A stretch of 64,000 nucleotides of DNA from Thermosynechococcaceae cyanobacterium Okahandja (GCA_041530395.1 CP136945.1:1798001-1862000); one strand, 5' to 3'. Positions 9,935 to 20,059 are shown, numbered from the stretch's first letter. A program made the numbers and translations. Notes: a model not told the origin generated them from the letters alone.

Positions 9935-12127
9935 ATGCGGAAATCAGCGACGGTCGAAGATTGGTTTCTTATCTTGTCGGGAGCCTCCCTGCTGGCGGTG
10001 CTGCTGCTGCAACTGGACTGGCAGAACCTCTGGCCGAATGTGGTCGGGCTTTGGCACAGTGGTCAGGCCTTCTTCCGGCCCGAAGGCACCACCCTAGAAG
10101 CCCTCCTGCTACCGGCCTTTGTGTGGCTGGCGGTCACGTTTTTGCTCAAAGAGCTATGCCCCAAGCCCACCTTCTGGTCGCGGTTGATTGTGAGTGTTGG
10201 CATTGCCCTGCTCGGGATTCGCTACGAGCTATGGCGGTTCTTTGGCAGCTTGAATCTGGATGATCCGCTCAATGGCACGATCTCGGTGGCACTGTTTTTA
10301 GCCGAGTTGCTGACGGTCATCAATACCGTGGCCTTTTTCTTCCACTGCATTTTTTCAATTGATCGCACACCGGAAGCCGATCGCCTCAGCCAAGCGGTCA
10401 TTCAGGGGGAGTACCTGCCGTGGGTGGATGTCATTTTACCCACCTACAACGAGGGGGTCGATATTTTGCGGCGATCGGTGATTGCCTGCCAAGCCATGGA
10501 CTATCCCCACAAGCGGATTTATTTACTGGATGACACGCGGCGACCGGCAGTGCGTGCCCTCGCGGCAGAATTGGGCTGTGGGTATCGCGATCGCCCCGAT
10601 AACCGCCACGCCAAAGCGGGGAATATTAACCATGCCCTCCCCAGCCTCAGTGGTGAACTGATTGCCGTATTTGATGCCGACTTCATGCCCACCCGCACCT
10701 TCTTAACCCGTACCGTCGGCTTCTTCCAAGATCCGAAAACCGCCATGGTACAAACCCCGCAGCACTTTTTCAATGAAGACCCGGTGGCGGTCAACCTCGG
10801 CCTAGAGGGCATCCTAAATAATGAGCAAACCCTCTTCTTTCGTTTTATCCAGCCCAGTCGCGATTATTTTGACTCGGTGGTGTGCTGTGGCACCTGTTTT
10901 GTGATCCGCCGCTCAGCCCTAGATGAAATTGGCGGTATTCCCACCGATAGCATTACCGAAGACTACATGACCACCATCAAGCTGCAAACCCTTGGTTATC
11001 GGGTCAAGTACCTCAACGAAGCCCTAGCCGCAGGAATGTCACCGGAGACCATTAGTGCCTACATTAACCAACGGCTGCGCTGGGGACAAGGGACGCTGCA
11101 AATGCTGTTTTTGGGGGGGAACTTTCTGACCGCGCCCAATCTGGGCTTTTTGCAACGGCTCTCCCACTCCCTGAGTATTATCTACTGGTTTCTGTCAATT
11201 CCACGGGTGCTCTTTTTGGTGGTGCCCCTCGCCTTTTTAATTTTTGGCTTGGCACCGCTGCGCGCTACTGTCAACGAAATTCTCTATTTTTATTTTCCCT
11301 ACTACCTCGGTAACATCATGGCCTTTTCATGGCTCACGGAGGGGCGGCGATCGGCCTTTTGGTCGGATGTGTATGAAACCATTATTTGTTTTCCAATGGC
11401 GTTGACCGTCCTGCGGACGCTGATTAGCCCGGGTGGCAAAACCTTTAAGGTGACTCCCAAAGGGGTGGTGGATCCCCACCGCATTAATATCAATTGGCCG
11501 TTGATTCGGCCTCTGTTGATTGTTGCCGTTCTCACAATTTTGGGGCTCATCTATCGCAGTTCCAGCTTGCAGGATACGATTGTTAACCCCGACAGTTTGG
11601 CGGTTAATATCATTTGGTCGGTGTATAACCTAGCCCTACTGCTGGTGTGTATGCTGGTGGCTATTGATGTGCCCCAGCGCCGTTTTACGCGGTTCCTACG
11701 GCGTGAGCCTTGTGAGTTATACCTCAGTGGCGATCGCTATACCGGCCATACCCTTGATATATCTGAAGAGGGGGCACGGCTCATTTTGCAACACTACACA
11801 CCCTCTTCTAGCAAAACTCAGGCAATAGGTACCTACAGTGGCCAGTTTCGCCTTAGTCCTCCGAGTGAGTTAGCGGATCTGTGGCTGGCGGTTGAACTGC
11901 GCTGGCACGATCACGAGCAATTAGTGGCGCTACAACAGGGGGGCGATCGCGCTGTGGATGTGCGCATTCGCTTTGTGGAGCTATCCTTGGCCGAGCAACG
12001 CCGTTTGATTACCTATCTTTACTGCCAACCCGGTCAATGGGATGAAATTCGCGTCCCTGAAATTAAAACGGCATGGGCCATGCTACAAGCCGTCCTGCGC
12101 CTGCATCCTCTGGCGGAAAGCCGCTAG
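9935..12127 (+). CDS. bcsA: Cellulose synthase catalytic subunit with PilZ domain
   Basis: This membrane GT2 glycosyltransferase polymerises UDP-glucose into beta-1,4-glucan. The 730 residues contain N-terminal helices, then the GT2 domain with DVILPTYNEG, the DDTRRPAVRAL and DADFMPTR aspartates, the TEDYMTTIKL general-base motif and the QRLRWGQGTLQM gate motif, then further helices. A C-terminal PilZ domain follows, with RRFTRFLRR and DISEEGARL fitting the RxxxR and D/NxSxxG c-di-GMP-binding signatures. Synthesis is therefore expected to depend on cyclic di-GMP. No bcsB, bcsC or bcsZ lies nearby; the HlyD-like gene takes their place. It overlaps the next convergent gene by 4 bases. Confidence 0.94.
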   Translation: MRKSATVEDWFLILSGASLLAVLLLQLDWQNLWPNVVGLWHSGQAFFRPEGTTLEALLLPAFVWLAVTFLLKELCPKPTFWSRLIVSVGIALLGIRYELWRFFGSLNLDDPLNGTISVALFLAELLTVINTVAFFFHCIFSIDRTPEADRLSQAVIQGEYLPWVDVILPTYNEGVDILRRSVIACQAMDYPHKRIYLLDDTRRPAVRALAAELGCGYRDRPDNRHAKAGNINHALPSLSGELIAVFDADFMPTRTFLTRTVGFFQDPKTAMVQTPQHFFNEDPVAVNLGLEGILNNEQTLFFRFIQPSRDYFDSVVCCGTCFVIRRSALDEIGGIPTDSITEDYMTTIKLQTLGYRVKYLNEALAAGMSPETISAYINQRLRWGQGTLQMLFLGGNFLTAPNLGFLQRLSHSLSIIYWFLSIPRVLFLVVPLAFLIFGLAPLRATVNEILYFYFPYYLGNIMAFSWLTEGRRSAFWSDVYETIICFPMALTVLRTLISPGGKTFKVTPKGVVDPHRININWPLIRPLLIVAVLTILGLIYRSSSLQDTIVNPDSLAVNIIWSVYNLALLLVCMLVAIDVPQRRFTRFLRREPCELYLSGDRYTGHTLDISEEGARLILQHYTPSSSKTQAIGTYSGQFRLSPPSELADLWLAVELRWHDHEQLVALQQGGDRAVDVRIRFVELSLAEQRRLITYLYCQPGQWDEIRVPEIKTAWAMLQAVLRLHPLAESR

Positions 12128-13332
12128 CGGTTAAGGATACCCAGAAGATTCTGAATGGCCATACTGGTGGCGCGAATGGCCGCGTGGATGTGGGGACTCT
12201 TTGGCTCGACCTGAAGCAGATAGGCAAGGCTAGATTGTAGGTAGGTCAAGGCCATTTGAATGTTGGGATCAATGTGCTGATAGGCTTGGGGCGGATAGTT
12301 TTCGGCGTAGTTAGGATGGGGATAGCCCACAGAATGCTCGTAGTTTTGTGCCGGATACCCTTGGGAGTACTCGTAGCTGGGATGGGGATAGCCTACAGAG
12401 TGCTCGTAGGTTTGCGCTGGATACCCCTGAGAGTACTCGTAGCTGGGATGGGGATAACCCACAGAGTGCTCGTAATTTTGCGCCGGATACCCTTGGGAAT
12501 GCTCGTAGCCGGGTTGGGGGTAGCCCACGGATTGCTCGTAGTTTTGCGCCGGATACCCTTGGGAGTAGTCGGCTGGGGTGGCTGTGGCAGCCGCGGGGAC
12601 GGGCGGAGTCGCAACGACAGACTGCTCATCGCTTTCTGCGGCGGCAGGTGTGGCCTCAGGGGTTGGTTGTAGCACTGTACTATCCTCAGGGGGAGTCTCA
12701 AGAATTTGGGTGGGGACGCTATCCACTTGGGGCATCCGCTCGCCCACCTTATAGCTGGTGATTTGGCTGGGGCTTTCTTCGCTTTCGCTTTGCTCTTTTT
12801 TCAGCCAGACGACAAAGTCGGAGGCACTGTAGGTGGCTTCGCCGCCAAGGGTACGCACAGAGATAAAGCCATTAGCCGCATTCACGCTCTGGATGGGGTA
12901 CCACGTGCCGCGATAAAGAATCATCGCATCCATGCCGAGGGAGTTACCGCCACTGAGAGCCGTGCGCCGTTTACCCCGTGCCCAGCGATCTTTCCAGAGG
13001 ACACCGCCTTCAGTGTATTGCAGCACATAGCCTTCGGGAATGGTTCGGGGTTCATAGCGCAAAAAGCCTGCCGACTGGGAAAGCCCCACTTGAAAGACGC
13101 TATACCCCACCATGACTTCTTCGAGCAGGGGGCGATAGGGGGAGGAGTCCCGCACTTCAATGGCCAAATTGGCACAATCGGTTTTTACCCGCGCCACAAT
13201 GCCATCTTTATACGAAATAAGCTGCACCTCATCAAAGCTTTTCTCCACCCGCAGATGCCGATTTGAGAGCATTCGCGAATTTTTCTGCAGTAGGTCTTTA
13301 ATAAATTGTTCAATAAGTTCGCGATCGCCCAT
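12124..13332 (-). CDS. Unknown protein with 22-residue Tyr/Pro/Gly repeats
   Basis: I do not recognise a named family. The 402-residue protein has a conserved-looking globular N-terminal part (about 1-180, with aromatic motifs such as VLWKDRWARGKRR), an acidic and Pro/Ala-rich linker, four near-identical 22-residue repeats at residues 256-343 built on YSQGYPAQ, SVGYPHP and YE, and a helical C-terminal segment (YLQSSLAYLLQ, about 362-373). No signal peptide or membrane helix is evident. The repeats resemble low-complexity sticker regions of phase-separating or adhesive proteins. It converges on the cellulose synthase gene and has a long structured 5' intergenic region. Function unknown. Confidence 0.75.
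   Translation of the reverse strand: MGDRELIEQFIKDLLQKNSRMLSNRHLRVEKSFDEVQLISYKDGIVARVKTDCANLAIEVRDSSPYRPLLEEVMVGYSVFQVGLSQSAGFLRYEPRTIPEGYVLQYTEGGVLWKDRWARGKRRTALSGGNSLGMDAMILYRGTWYPIQSVNAANGFISVRTLGGEATYSASDFVVWLKKEQSESEESPSQITSYKVGERMPQVDSVPTQILETPPEDSTVLQPTPEATPAAAESDEQSVVATPPVPAAATATPADYSQGYPAQNYEQSVGYPQPGYEHSQGYPAQNYEHSVGYPHPSYEYSQGYPAQTYEHSVGYPHPSYEYSQGYPAQNYEHSVGYPHPNYAENYPPQAYQHIDPNIQMALTYLQSSLAYLLQVEPKSPHIHAAIRATSMAIQNLLGILNR
12304..12567 (-). repeat. Four tandem 66-bp coding repeats
   Basis: Four in-frame 66-bp units encode the 22-residue repeat of the preceding protein. Differences are a few codons per unit (for example the Asn/Thr in PAQ-N/T-Y and the residues before each YE). 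The near identity at DNA level suggests recent expansion and likely copy-number variation between strains. Confidence 0.93.
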
Positions 13333-13759
13333 AATCTTGCATTGAGTAACGGCGGAAGCACTGCCAAGGCAGGGGGCATAGCGTGGACGTGTGGGTTCCT
13401 AAATTATACTCGCCATTGATTGGTTCCTTGCGATGGCATCGGCTATGCAACCTCTGATGTCAGGAATAGCAGTTTTGCATAGCAAAGGGATGGGCATCCT
13501 CAGGCCTTTCTGGTTAACGGAGTAAGCCGGAACAATCCGCTCACTCCCTAGCATCGCTATCTTGTACAACACTTGACCCTGTGACCTTAGTTAGAAATAA
13601 TTCGCAACTAAAGTCGTAGCGATGTACAATTTTTCGTGGAACACTCATTTGGCTGTCTGCGGGTAAAAACCTCTAACAGAGTAGCCCAAGAGAACACATC
13701 TATAACTTTACCGTAGCCACCCACGAGAGGGCAGCACAACCGTAAATTTACCGATATAT
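13333..13759. other. Gene-free 427-bp region with nested hairpins
   Basis: No credible coding frame was seen between rdgB and the repeat-protein gene. The stretch holds several long inverted repeats: 13442-13450 with 13475-13483 (GCTATGCAA), 13519-13527 with 13539-13547, 13552-13559 with 13617-13624, and 13583-13592 with 13606-13615. Two helices contain a pair that is a mismatch on the plus strand but a G-U wobble on the minus strand, pointing to a folded minus-strand RNA. It may be a long 5' leader of the repeat-protein gene or a separate RNA. No terminator-like T-run follows. None of the hallmark sequences of tmRNA, RNase P RNA or SRP RNA was found. Confidence 0.45.
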
Positions 13760-14359
13760 TTATTGAATTTGCTGAATTTGCTGGGCAAAATAGGCTTGTA
13801 ATTGCCGCAATGCTTGGCCGCGGTGACTGATCTGTTGCTTTTGGTCGCTAGACAGTTCAGCAAAGGTGCGCTGCTGACTGGGAAGCCAAAAAATGGGATC
13901 GTAGCCAAAGCCGCCGTTACCTCGGGGGGTGTTGAGAATTTCGCCGTGGCAGCGGCCTTCGGTGGTGACCGCAATGGTGCCGTCGGGGCGGGCAAGGGCA
14001 ATGACGCAGATAAACTCCGCCGCGCGATCGCTCACCCCCTCAAGTTCCCTAAGCAGACGTTCAATCCGTTCCTGATCCGTTGCGCCATAGCGGGCAGAGT
14101 ACAGACCCGGCGCGCCGTTGAGAGCGTGTACTGCCAGCCCGGAGTCATCGGCAAGTGCCCAGTGCCCTAAGCGTTGGGCAGCGGTACTGGCCTTTAGGCA
14201 GGCATTCCCACAGAAGGAATCGGCGGTTTCGGGAATCTCCAGATCGGCGGGCAGGGGAACCACCGCCCCCACCCAGTTCTGCAAAAATGCTTGAAACTCT
14301 TTAATTTTGCCCCGGTTATGGCTGGCAAGAACGACTGTCTCTAGTATCGGCACGCTCAC
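13760..14359 (-). CDS. rdgB: Non-canonical purine NTP pyrophosphatase (RdgB/HAM1)
   Basis: This enzyme hydrolyses dITP, ITP and XTP to monophosphates and keeps deaminated purines out of nucleic acids. The 199-residue protein carries the family motifs: VLASHNRGKIKEF at the N-terminus, ADDSGLAVHALNGAPGLYSARY in the middle (metal-binding aspartates), GFGYDPIFW and SHRGQAL. The length is normal. It lies 13 bases after the retropepsin-like gene's stop on the same strand, so the two may share a transcript. Confidence 0.96.
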   Translation of the reverse strand: MSVPILETVVLASHNRGKIKEFQAFLQNWVGAVVPLPADLEIPETADSFCGNACLKASTAAQRLGHWALADDSGLAVHALNGAPGLYSARYGATDQERIERLLRELEGVSDRAAEFICVIALARPDGTIAVTTEGRCHGEILNTPRGNGGFGYDPIFWLPSQQRTFAELSSDQKQQISHRGQALRQLQAYFAQQIQQIQ

Positions 14360-14372
14360 TCCCTAAAACGTC

Positions 14373-15023
14373 CTAACGTCGCTGAAAGTGAATATGATTT
14401 TGGCGTAAACTCACATCATAATTTTGCAGGAAATCTTGCCCTAGCAGCCCCAAGGTCATCTCAGGCCCAGCGATCGCCACCGGCATCCGGTTGCGGTGCA
14501 GCCCGGCCACACTCAGGGACTGCACATAGACAATTGGCAAGACCACTGGGCCATTCGCCGTGTGAAACGTTAAGTTATCAATCACTTGGGCAGGGGTAAT
14601 CCCCAAGGCTCGCGCCATGGGTCGGGTAATCACCGTCATGCTGGCACCGGAATCCACCATCATGTCAAAGCGCACCCGCTGGTTAAAAGTTACTTGAATA
14701 ACTGGAATACCATTTTGACGCCGCACGATGGGGGCAATGCCACTGGGAGCAGTCAGGACGGCAGTACTCCCCCTAGGGGTGGTTCGGGGGAGGTGTTGCA
14801 GGCGCACTAATTCTTGGCGGTAACTGCGCAGCGCACTCGCTTGTTGCGGGTTGGCCTGGATCATCTGGTCAATAATCGCAATGGCTGTTGCCCAGTCTTG
14901 GTTGGCGATCGCCCGCTGCAACGGCTCCGGTAGGGGCATTGCCTGAACACTGGTGGCGAGCAACACGCTTAAAAGGCCACCCCAGAGTCGGTGCCAGTAC
15001 ATTCGTTGTTGCCAGCACATCAC
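14373..15023 (-). CDS. Secreted retropepsin-like aspartic protease
   Basis: The 216-residue precursor has an N-terminal hydrophobic stretch (WGGLLSVLLATSVQA) that looks like a signal peptide. A helical linker follows, then a single-domain aspartyl protease fold with FDMMVDSGASMTVITRP (the D-S-G-A catalytic motif) and GLLGQDFLQNYDVSL near the C-terminus. This matches clan AA retropepsin-like periplasmic proteases, which act as homodimers. ATG 15002 is an alternative start closer to the signal peptide. Its substrate is unknown. Upstream lies a terminator-ended structured RNA; downstream is rdgB. Confidence 0.85.
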   Translation of the reverse strand: MMCWQQRMYWHRLWGGLLSVLLATSVQAMPLPEPLQRAIANQDWATAIAIIDQMIQANPQQASALRSYRQELVRLQHLPRTTPRGSTAVLTAPSGIAPIVRRQNGIPVIQVTFNQRVRFDMMVDSGASMTVITRPMARALGITPAQVIDNLTFHTANGPVVLPIVYVQSLSVAGLHRNRMPVAIAGPEMTLGLLGQDFLQNYDVSLRQNHIHFQRR

Positions 15024-15103
15024 GGTTGAGTCCTACTATATAATTACCCACTATAGCCAACCCAAGGCAGGCCGCGTCTCACCCGAACCCAGCGAGGATA
15101 GGC

Positions 15104-15130
15104 AAAAAAAAGACCAGCAAACTACTGGTC
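15104..15130 (-). terminator. Rho-independent terminator, minus strand
   Basis: A 6-bp stem GACCAG/CTGGTC with a 7-base loop (15112-15130) is followed in the minus-strand direction by eight T (15104-15111). The plus strand has no T-run after the hairpin, so the signal is directional. It lies 80 bases upstream of the retropepsin start and 180 bases past the tldD stop. It could end the purA-rplY-tldD transcript or the candidate small RNA. Confidence 0.85.
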
Positions 15131-15290
15131 ATTCAGTCCAATGATTTTTGTCTCAGAAAGAAAGTAACGGTGAGGGCGATTGAGCAACTTAAGGTGCTGC
15201 TGTTACTCCCTTTCTACTTTCATCATAGGGGAATCAGAGTCACAAAAATTCACATATAAAATCTTTAGGTATTTTTACTTAAATTGATAA
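15104..15290 (-). ncRNA. Candidate structured small RNA upstream of the protease gene
   Basis: Between tldD and the protease gene the minus strand can fold a 13-bp helix (15202-15214 with 15156-15168) that is continuous only on that strand because two pairs are G-U wobbles. An inner stem-loop AGCA/TGCT sits inside it, and the terminator hairpin with eight U closes the 3' end. An A+T-rich stretch with promoter-like hexamers lies at about 15,250-15,290. The 5' end is not determinable from sequence. It may be an independent RNA of roughly 130-180 nt, a 3' UTR of tldD, or an attenuated leader of the protease gene. I cannot match it to a named cyanobacterial RNA. Confidence 0.5.
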
Positions 15291-15310
15291 CGGGGAATAA
15301 TCAATCTCCC

Positions 15311-16777
15311 CTAGCGCCCGCCAACGGTAATGGCATCCACTTTAATGTGGGGCTGGCCGACGGTGACGTAGATGCTGCCGCTGACAGAACCACAAAAGCC
15401 GGGGGCTAAGGCTAAATCATTGGCGGACATTGAAATTCGCTGCATGATCTGCTGGGCATCACCAATCAGAGTTGCCCCCTTGAGGGGTTGTTTAATTTGA
15501 CCCCCTTCAATCCAGTAGGCTTCATCGACGGCAAAGTTAAATTGTCCGGTGGCGCCCACACTACCGCCCCCCATCCGCTTGCAGTAAATACCGCGATCCA
15601 CCGAGGCAATGAGATCTGCCACGCTGTAGTCACCGGCGGCAATATAGGTGTTGCGCATCCGTGAGGCGGCGGCGTAAGTGTAGCTTTGACGACGACCGCT
15701 ACCCGTGCGGGGGTGACCGGTGCGTATCGAGCCAGCGCGATCGCTGAGGAAATTTTTAAGGATACCGTTTTCAATCAGCAGCGTCCGTTGGGCGGGCATC
15801 CCTTCATCATCCATGGCAATGCTGCCAAAGGCTCCTTCTGAAATGCCTTCATCCCATGCCGTCAAGTTTTCGTGGGCAATTTTTTCACCTTTTTGGTGGG
15901 CGAAAGGGGTGGTGCCCCGCTCAATTTGGGTGGTTTCTAGGAGGTGGCCACAGGCTTCATGAAAGATCACGCCACCAAACTGATTCGCCATGATCACCGG
16001 ATACGTACCCGACTCGACGTAGTTGGCGTAGAGCATGTTACCGGCTGCTTCGGCAACGGTTTCTGCTAAGGTGTTGTAGTCCCACTGGCGCAGAAAGTTG
16101 GGGTTGCCGGTATCGCCACTGCGCTCACCAATGGAGGCGCGATGCTCGCCGTCGGCACAGAGTACGGAAGCGACGGCGGATTGGGTAAGGCGAATATCAC
16201 GGGCAAAGGTGCCATCGCTGGCTGCGACTAGGACTTCCTGCCAGTCACGAAAATAACTTAAGCGGCGGGATTGCAGGTGGGTCGTGGTCTGCTGGAGGCG
16301 ATCGCTTCCGGCGAGAAGCACGTCTGCAACTTCTGCAATTGAGCTACAGTTTTGCCGCCAGCGTTCCTTTTCCCCTTGACCGTAATCCCGTAGCAGTTCC
16401 AGATGAATTTCCGGCACGTAGGCTTGAGCACTGGGCAGCAGCAGCCCCATCAGGCCGAGGGCTTTTTCAAGGGCAACCCGCAAGCCCTGAAAACTCAAGT
16501 TGTTGGTGCTCACGTAACAGTCGCTGGTGCCCCGAAACACGCGAATCCCCGCCCCCAAACTCAGGCGCGGCGAGACACTGGTGAGGCGATCGTCTTCCAC
16601 CAATGCGCCGAGGTAATGGTTCCGCTCTAGAAAAAATTCCACTAGATCGGCTCCCGCTGCCCGCCCGAGGCCAAGCAGCGTTGACAGAGGCAACTCCCAC
16701 GATGCGTCGAAGCGATCGCCTTCGGGGGTGTAACTAAGCTGGGCAAGATCCGCAGAACGAAGAAGCGTGGCTGGCAT
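15311..16777 (-). CDS. tldD: Metalloprotease TldD
   Basis: TldD and TldE form a heterodimeric zinc protease that unfolds and cleaves peptides. The 488-residue protein includes [10 protein letters not shown], the HExxxH zinc motif diagnostic for the catalytic TldD subunit, plus [14 protein letters not shown] and a conserved C-terminal glycine-rich sheet. I chose the ATG at 16777; the longer open frame upstream runs out of phase through rplY and is not protein-like. It is the last gene of a purA-rplY-tldD unit. Its partner tldE lies at 51.5 kb in the same window. Confidence 0.95.
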   Translation of the reverse strand: MPATLLRSADLAQLSYTPEGDRFDASWELPLSTLLGLGRAAGADLVEFFLERNHYLGALVEDDRLTSVSPRLSLGAGIRVFRGTSDCYVSTNNLSFQGLRVALEKALGLMGLLLPSAQAYVPEIHLELLRDYGQGEKERWRQNCSSIAEVADVLLAGSDRLQQTTTHLQSRRLSYFRDWQEVLVAASDGTFARDIRLTQSAVASVLCADGEHRASIGERSGDTGNPNFLRQWDYNTLAETVAEAAGNMLYANYVESGTYPVIMANQFGGVIFHEACGHLLETTQIERGTTPFAHQKGEKIAHENLTAWDEGISEGAFGSIAMDDEGMPAQRTLLIENGILKNFLSDRAGSIRTGHPRTGSGRRQSYTYAAASRMRNTYIAAGDYSVADLIASVDRGIYCKRMGGGSVGATGQFNFAVDEAYWIEGGQIKQPLKGATLIGDAQQIMQRISMSANDLALAPGFCGSVSGSIYVTVGQPHIKVDAITVGGR

Positions 16778-16841
16778 TGTTAACAATTGCTTAACATACC
16801 CTCCACTATAGCAAATTCGCGCAAATTGGCCTGCGGGCTGC

Positions 16842-17147
16842 TTAGCCAGCAGCGTTCGCGAAAAACGAGAGGTGATAGAGGGTATCCTTAGCGGGATGAG
16901 CCTGCACCTCTTGGAGGACAACGGTTCCCTGCCACGACAGTTCCGGCACAGAGAGGGCAATGGGTGTTTTTTGCACCCGCGCATCCCGCACCAGAAATTC
17001 AGCGGCACGGGTATCCACCACCAGCGCCACAGACTCACTGCCGTTATGGCCATAGAGCACAGCGGGGGTTTGCCCGGCGCGCCGCAGGGCATTAGGTTTA
17101 CTATTTTCGGGGCGCACGTGACCTTCAATGGCTAATGAACGGGACAT
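16842..17147 (-). CDS. rplY: 50S ribosomal protein L25 (short form)
   Basis: L25 binds 5S rRNA in the large subunit. The 101-residue protein corresponds to the short form without the C-terminal TL5/CTC extension and shows the family core: [22 protein letters not shown] and [18 protein letters not shown]-like C-terminal strand. The ATG at 17147 is preferred over the in-frame GTG at 17153 because GGAG sits 7 bases ahead of the ATG but only 1 base ahead of the GTG. It follows purA by about 20 bases and precedes tldD by 64, suggesting one transcript. Confidence 0.9.
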   Translation of the reverse strand: MSRSLAIEGHVRPENSKPNALRRAGQTPAVLYGHNGSESVALVVDTRAAEFLVRDARVQKTPIALSVPELSWQGTVVLQEVQAHPAKDTLYHLSFFANAAG

Positions 17148-17168
17148 AATCACACTCCGGAGGGTTCT

Positions 17169-18521
<1,353 letters not shown>

Positions 18522-18655
18522 TTAACTCGTTAATTAACACAATCATCCATTGTATCCCCTAGGGCAAGAGGAAACAAGAGCGCGATCCCGCAATTTTGCC
18601 TCCCTCCCTAGCTGACCCGAGGCGATCGTGCTACCATAGACGATGCTTCAGATAT

Positions 18656-18727
18656 GCCGATGTAGCTCAGTGGTAGAGCACTCGATTCGTAATCGAGCGG
18701 TCGTGAGTTCGAATCTCATCATCGGCT
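18656..18727 (+). tRNA. tRNA-Thr (anticodon CGT)
   Basis: The 72-base sequence folds as a full cloverleaf: acceptor GCCGATG/CATCGGC, D-arm GCTC/GAGC, anticodon stem CTCGA/TCGAG with loop TTCGTAA (anticodon CGT, reading ACG), and T-arm GTGAG/CTCAT with TTCGAAT. The discriminator base is T and no CCA is encoded. A tnpB-only mobile element begins a few tens of bases after it. Confidence 0.96.
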
Positions 18728-18756
18728 TGCAGGGTCAGCTAAAAAGCAGCAGGAGC

Positions 18757-18785
18757 CCCGCACTCTGGCAAGGCCGAGTGCCGGG
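18757..18785 (+). repeat. Left-end palindrome of the tnpB-only element
   Basis: CCCG plus CACTC pair with GAGTG plus CGGG around an inner GGC-AAG-GCC hairpin. It resembles the right-end palindrome of the same element in plan and direction, as expected for TnpA recognition hairpins of the family. Confidence 0.7.
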
Positions 18786-18847
18786 AGGAATGCGAGTCCG
18801 ACACAGGGACTAAGCCTGATATCGGTCATGCAGACAACCTTCTTCTG

Positions 18848-20059
18848 ATGAGATACACTAAAGCTATGAATCAAGTCCTGACTATCTCCTGCAAGCTAAA
18901 GGTGTCCGAGTCGCAAGCCGCAAAACTGGATGCGACAGTGGATGCATTTGCAAAAGCGTTGAACTGGGTAAACCAGAATACGCCACAGAAGATAGTCAAT
19001 GCGGTCAAGCTGCAATCCCTTTGCTATCACGAGATTCGCGCTCGGTTTGGCTTGTCGAGTAATTTGGCTCAGCAAGTTTGCCGTCGAGTTGCTGGGTCTC
19101 GTAAGGTGGCGAGGCAAAAACAACGCCCAGTCAAAGCATTCAAAACTGGCTTTGTTACCTATGACGCTCGCATCTTCTCCTTTCGTGAGCGGGACTGGAC
19201 GGTCTCGCTCACTACCGTGGATGGTCGTGAGCGGTTTGAACTGGCCATCGGCAACTACCAAAGAGGGATGCTAAAGGGAACTGCCCCTAAGTCTGCAACG
19301 CTGGTCAAGCGGCAAGACGGCTCCTACTACATCCAGATTTGCGTGGAGTCGGAACCGCCAACCCCGCAGGATAGCGATAAGGTCTTAGGGGTGGACTTAG
19401 GACGTACAGACATTGCACACACATCGGAGGGACAACACTGGGATGGGCAAAACATAACCAAAGTTCGAGACCACTTTGCCAACTTGAGAGCCACGCTCCA
19501 GCACAAAGCCAGTCAGGGCACACGCAGTTCGAGACGGAGATGCCGTCAACTGCTGCAACGGCTGTCTGGCCGCGAGCAGCGGTTCCAAACATGGGTCAAC
19601 CACAATGTTTCTCAACGCATCGTTGAAACCGCTAAGTCTCTTTCTGCCAGCATTGCCATTGAAGATTTGACGGGCATTCGAGAGCGTACCAACCAGCAGC
19701 CTCGCAGCAAAACGGAACGCAGACGCAGTAATAGTTGGGCGTTCTACCAGTTGAGGTTGTTTGTGGAGTACAAAGCTTTGGGAGCTGGGGTGAAGGTTTA
19801 TGCCGTTAACCCCAGATACACGTCTCAAATGTGTCATCGATGCCTGCATATTCATCCCGACCCCAACAAGTCCTATCGGAACGGCAAGCGATTTGAGTGC
19901 GGGCACTGTGGTTGGCAGGGTGATGCTGATTTTAACGGTGCAAAGAATATCGCTGCATTGGGGGCGCTTGTAAACCGCCCTAGAGGTTCGGGAGCAATGT
20001 CTTGTTCGTTGCAGGATGTTGTTCTCAGGGCTGCTGAAAGCCCGCTCTGTACCGCTTAG
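18848..20059 (+). CDS. tnpB: TnpB RNA-guided nuclease (IS605 OrfB)
   Basis: TnpB is the RNA-guided DNA endonuclease of IS200/IS605 elements. The 403-residue product looks intact. It has a helical N-terminal part, RuvC-I aspartate in LGVDLGRTDIAH (about residue 180), RuvC-II glutamate in IAIEDLTGIRER (about 275), a four-Cys zinc ribbon (CHRCLH and CGHCGW) and RuvC-III aspartate in DADFNGAKNIA. ATG 18866 is an alternative start. The right-end palindrome overlaps the last codons, the region where the guide (omega) RNA is made in this family; its guide would come from the DNA just beyond 20081. Confidence 0.92.
   Translation: MRYTKAMNQVLTISCKLKVSESQAAKLDATVDAFAKALNWVNQNTPQKIVNAVKLQSLCYHEIRARFGLSSNLAQQVCRRVAGSRKVARQKQRPVKAFKTGFVTYDARIFSFRERDWTVSLTTVDGRERFELAIGNYQRGMLKGTAPKSATLVKRQDGSYYIQICVESEPPTPQDSDKVLGVDLGRTDIAHTSEGQHWDGQNITKVRDHFANLRATLQHKASQGTRSSRRRCRQLLQRLSGREQRFQTWVNHNVSQRIVETAKSLSASIAIEDLTGIRERTNQQPRSKTERRRSNSWAFYQLRLFVEYKALGAGVKVYAVNPRYTSQMCHRCLHIHPDPNKSYRNGKRFECGHCGWQGDADFNGAKNIAALGALVNRPRGSGAMSCSLQDVVLRAAESPLCTA

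Noticed and set aside
12256-12761. Long plus-strand frames opposite the repeat protein
   Set aside because: They arise because the 66-bp repeats on the minus strand stay open in other frames too; composition is not protein-like and there is no start signal.
13333-13759. Known housekeeping RNA (tmRNA, RNase P RNA, SRP RNA, 6S)
   Set aside because: Hallmark sequences of tmRNA, RNase P RNA and SRP RNA are absent. I could not test 6S RNA without a covariance search, so I kept the neutral description.
16778-17128. 117-residue N-terminal extension of TldD
   Set aside because: It is read out of phase through rplY, lacks family similarity and would precede the normal TldD start MPATLL.
18728-18760. 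tRNA-linked attachment site
   Set aside because: No second copy of the tRNA 3' end was found on the far side of the element and no integrase gene is present.
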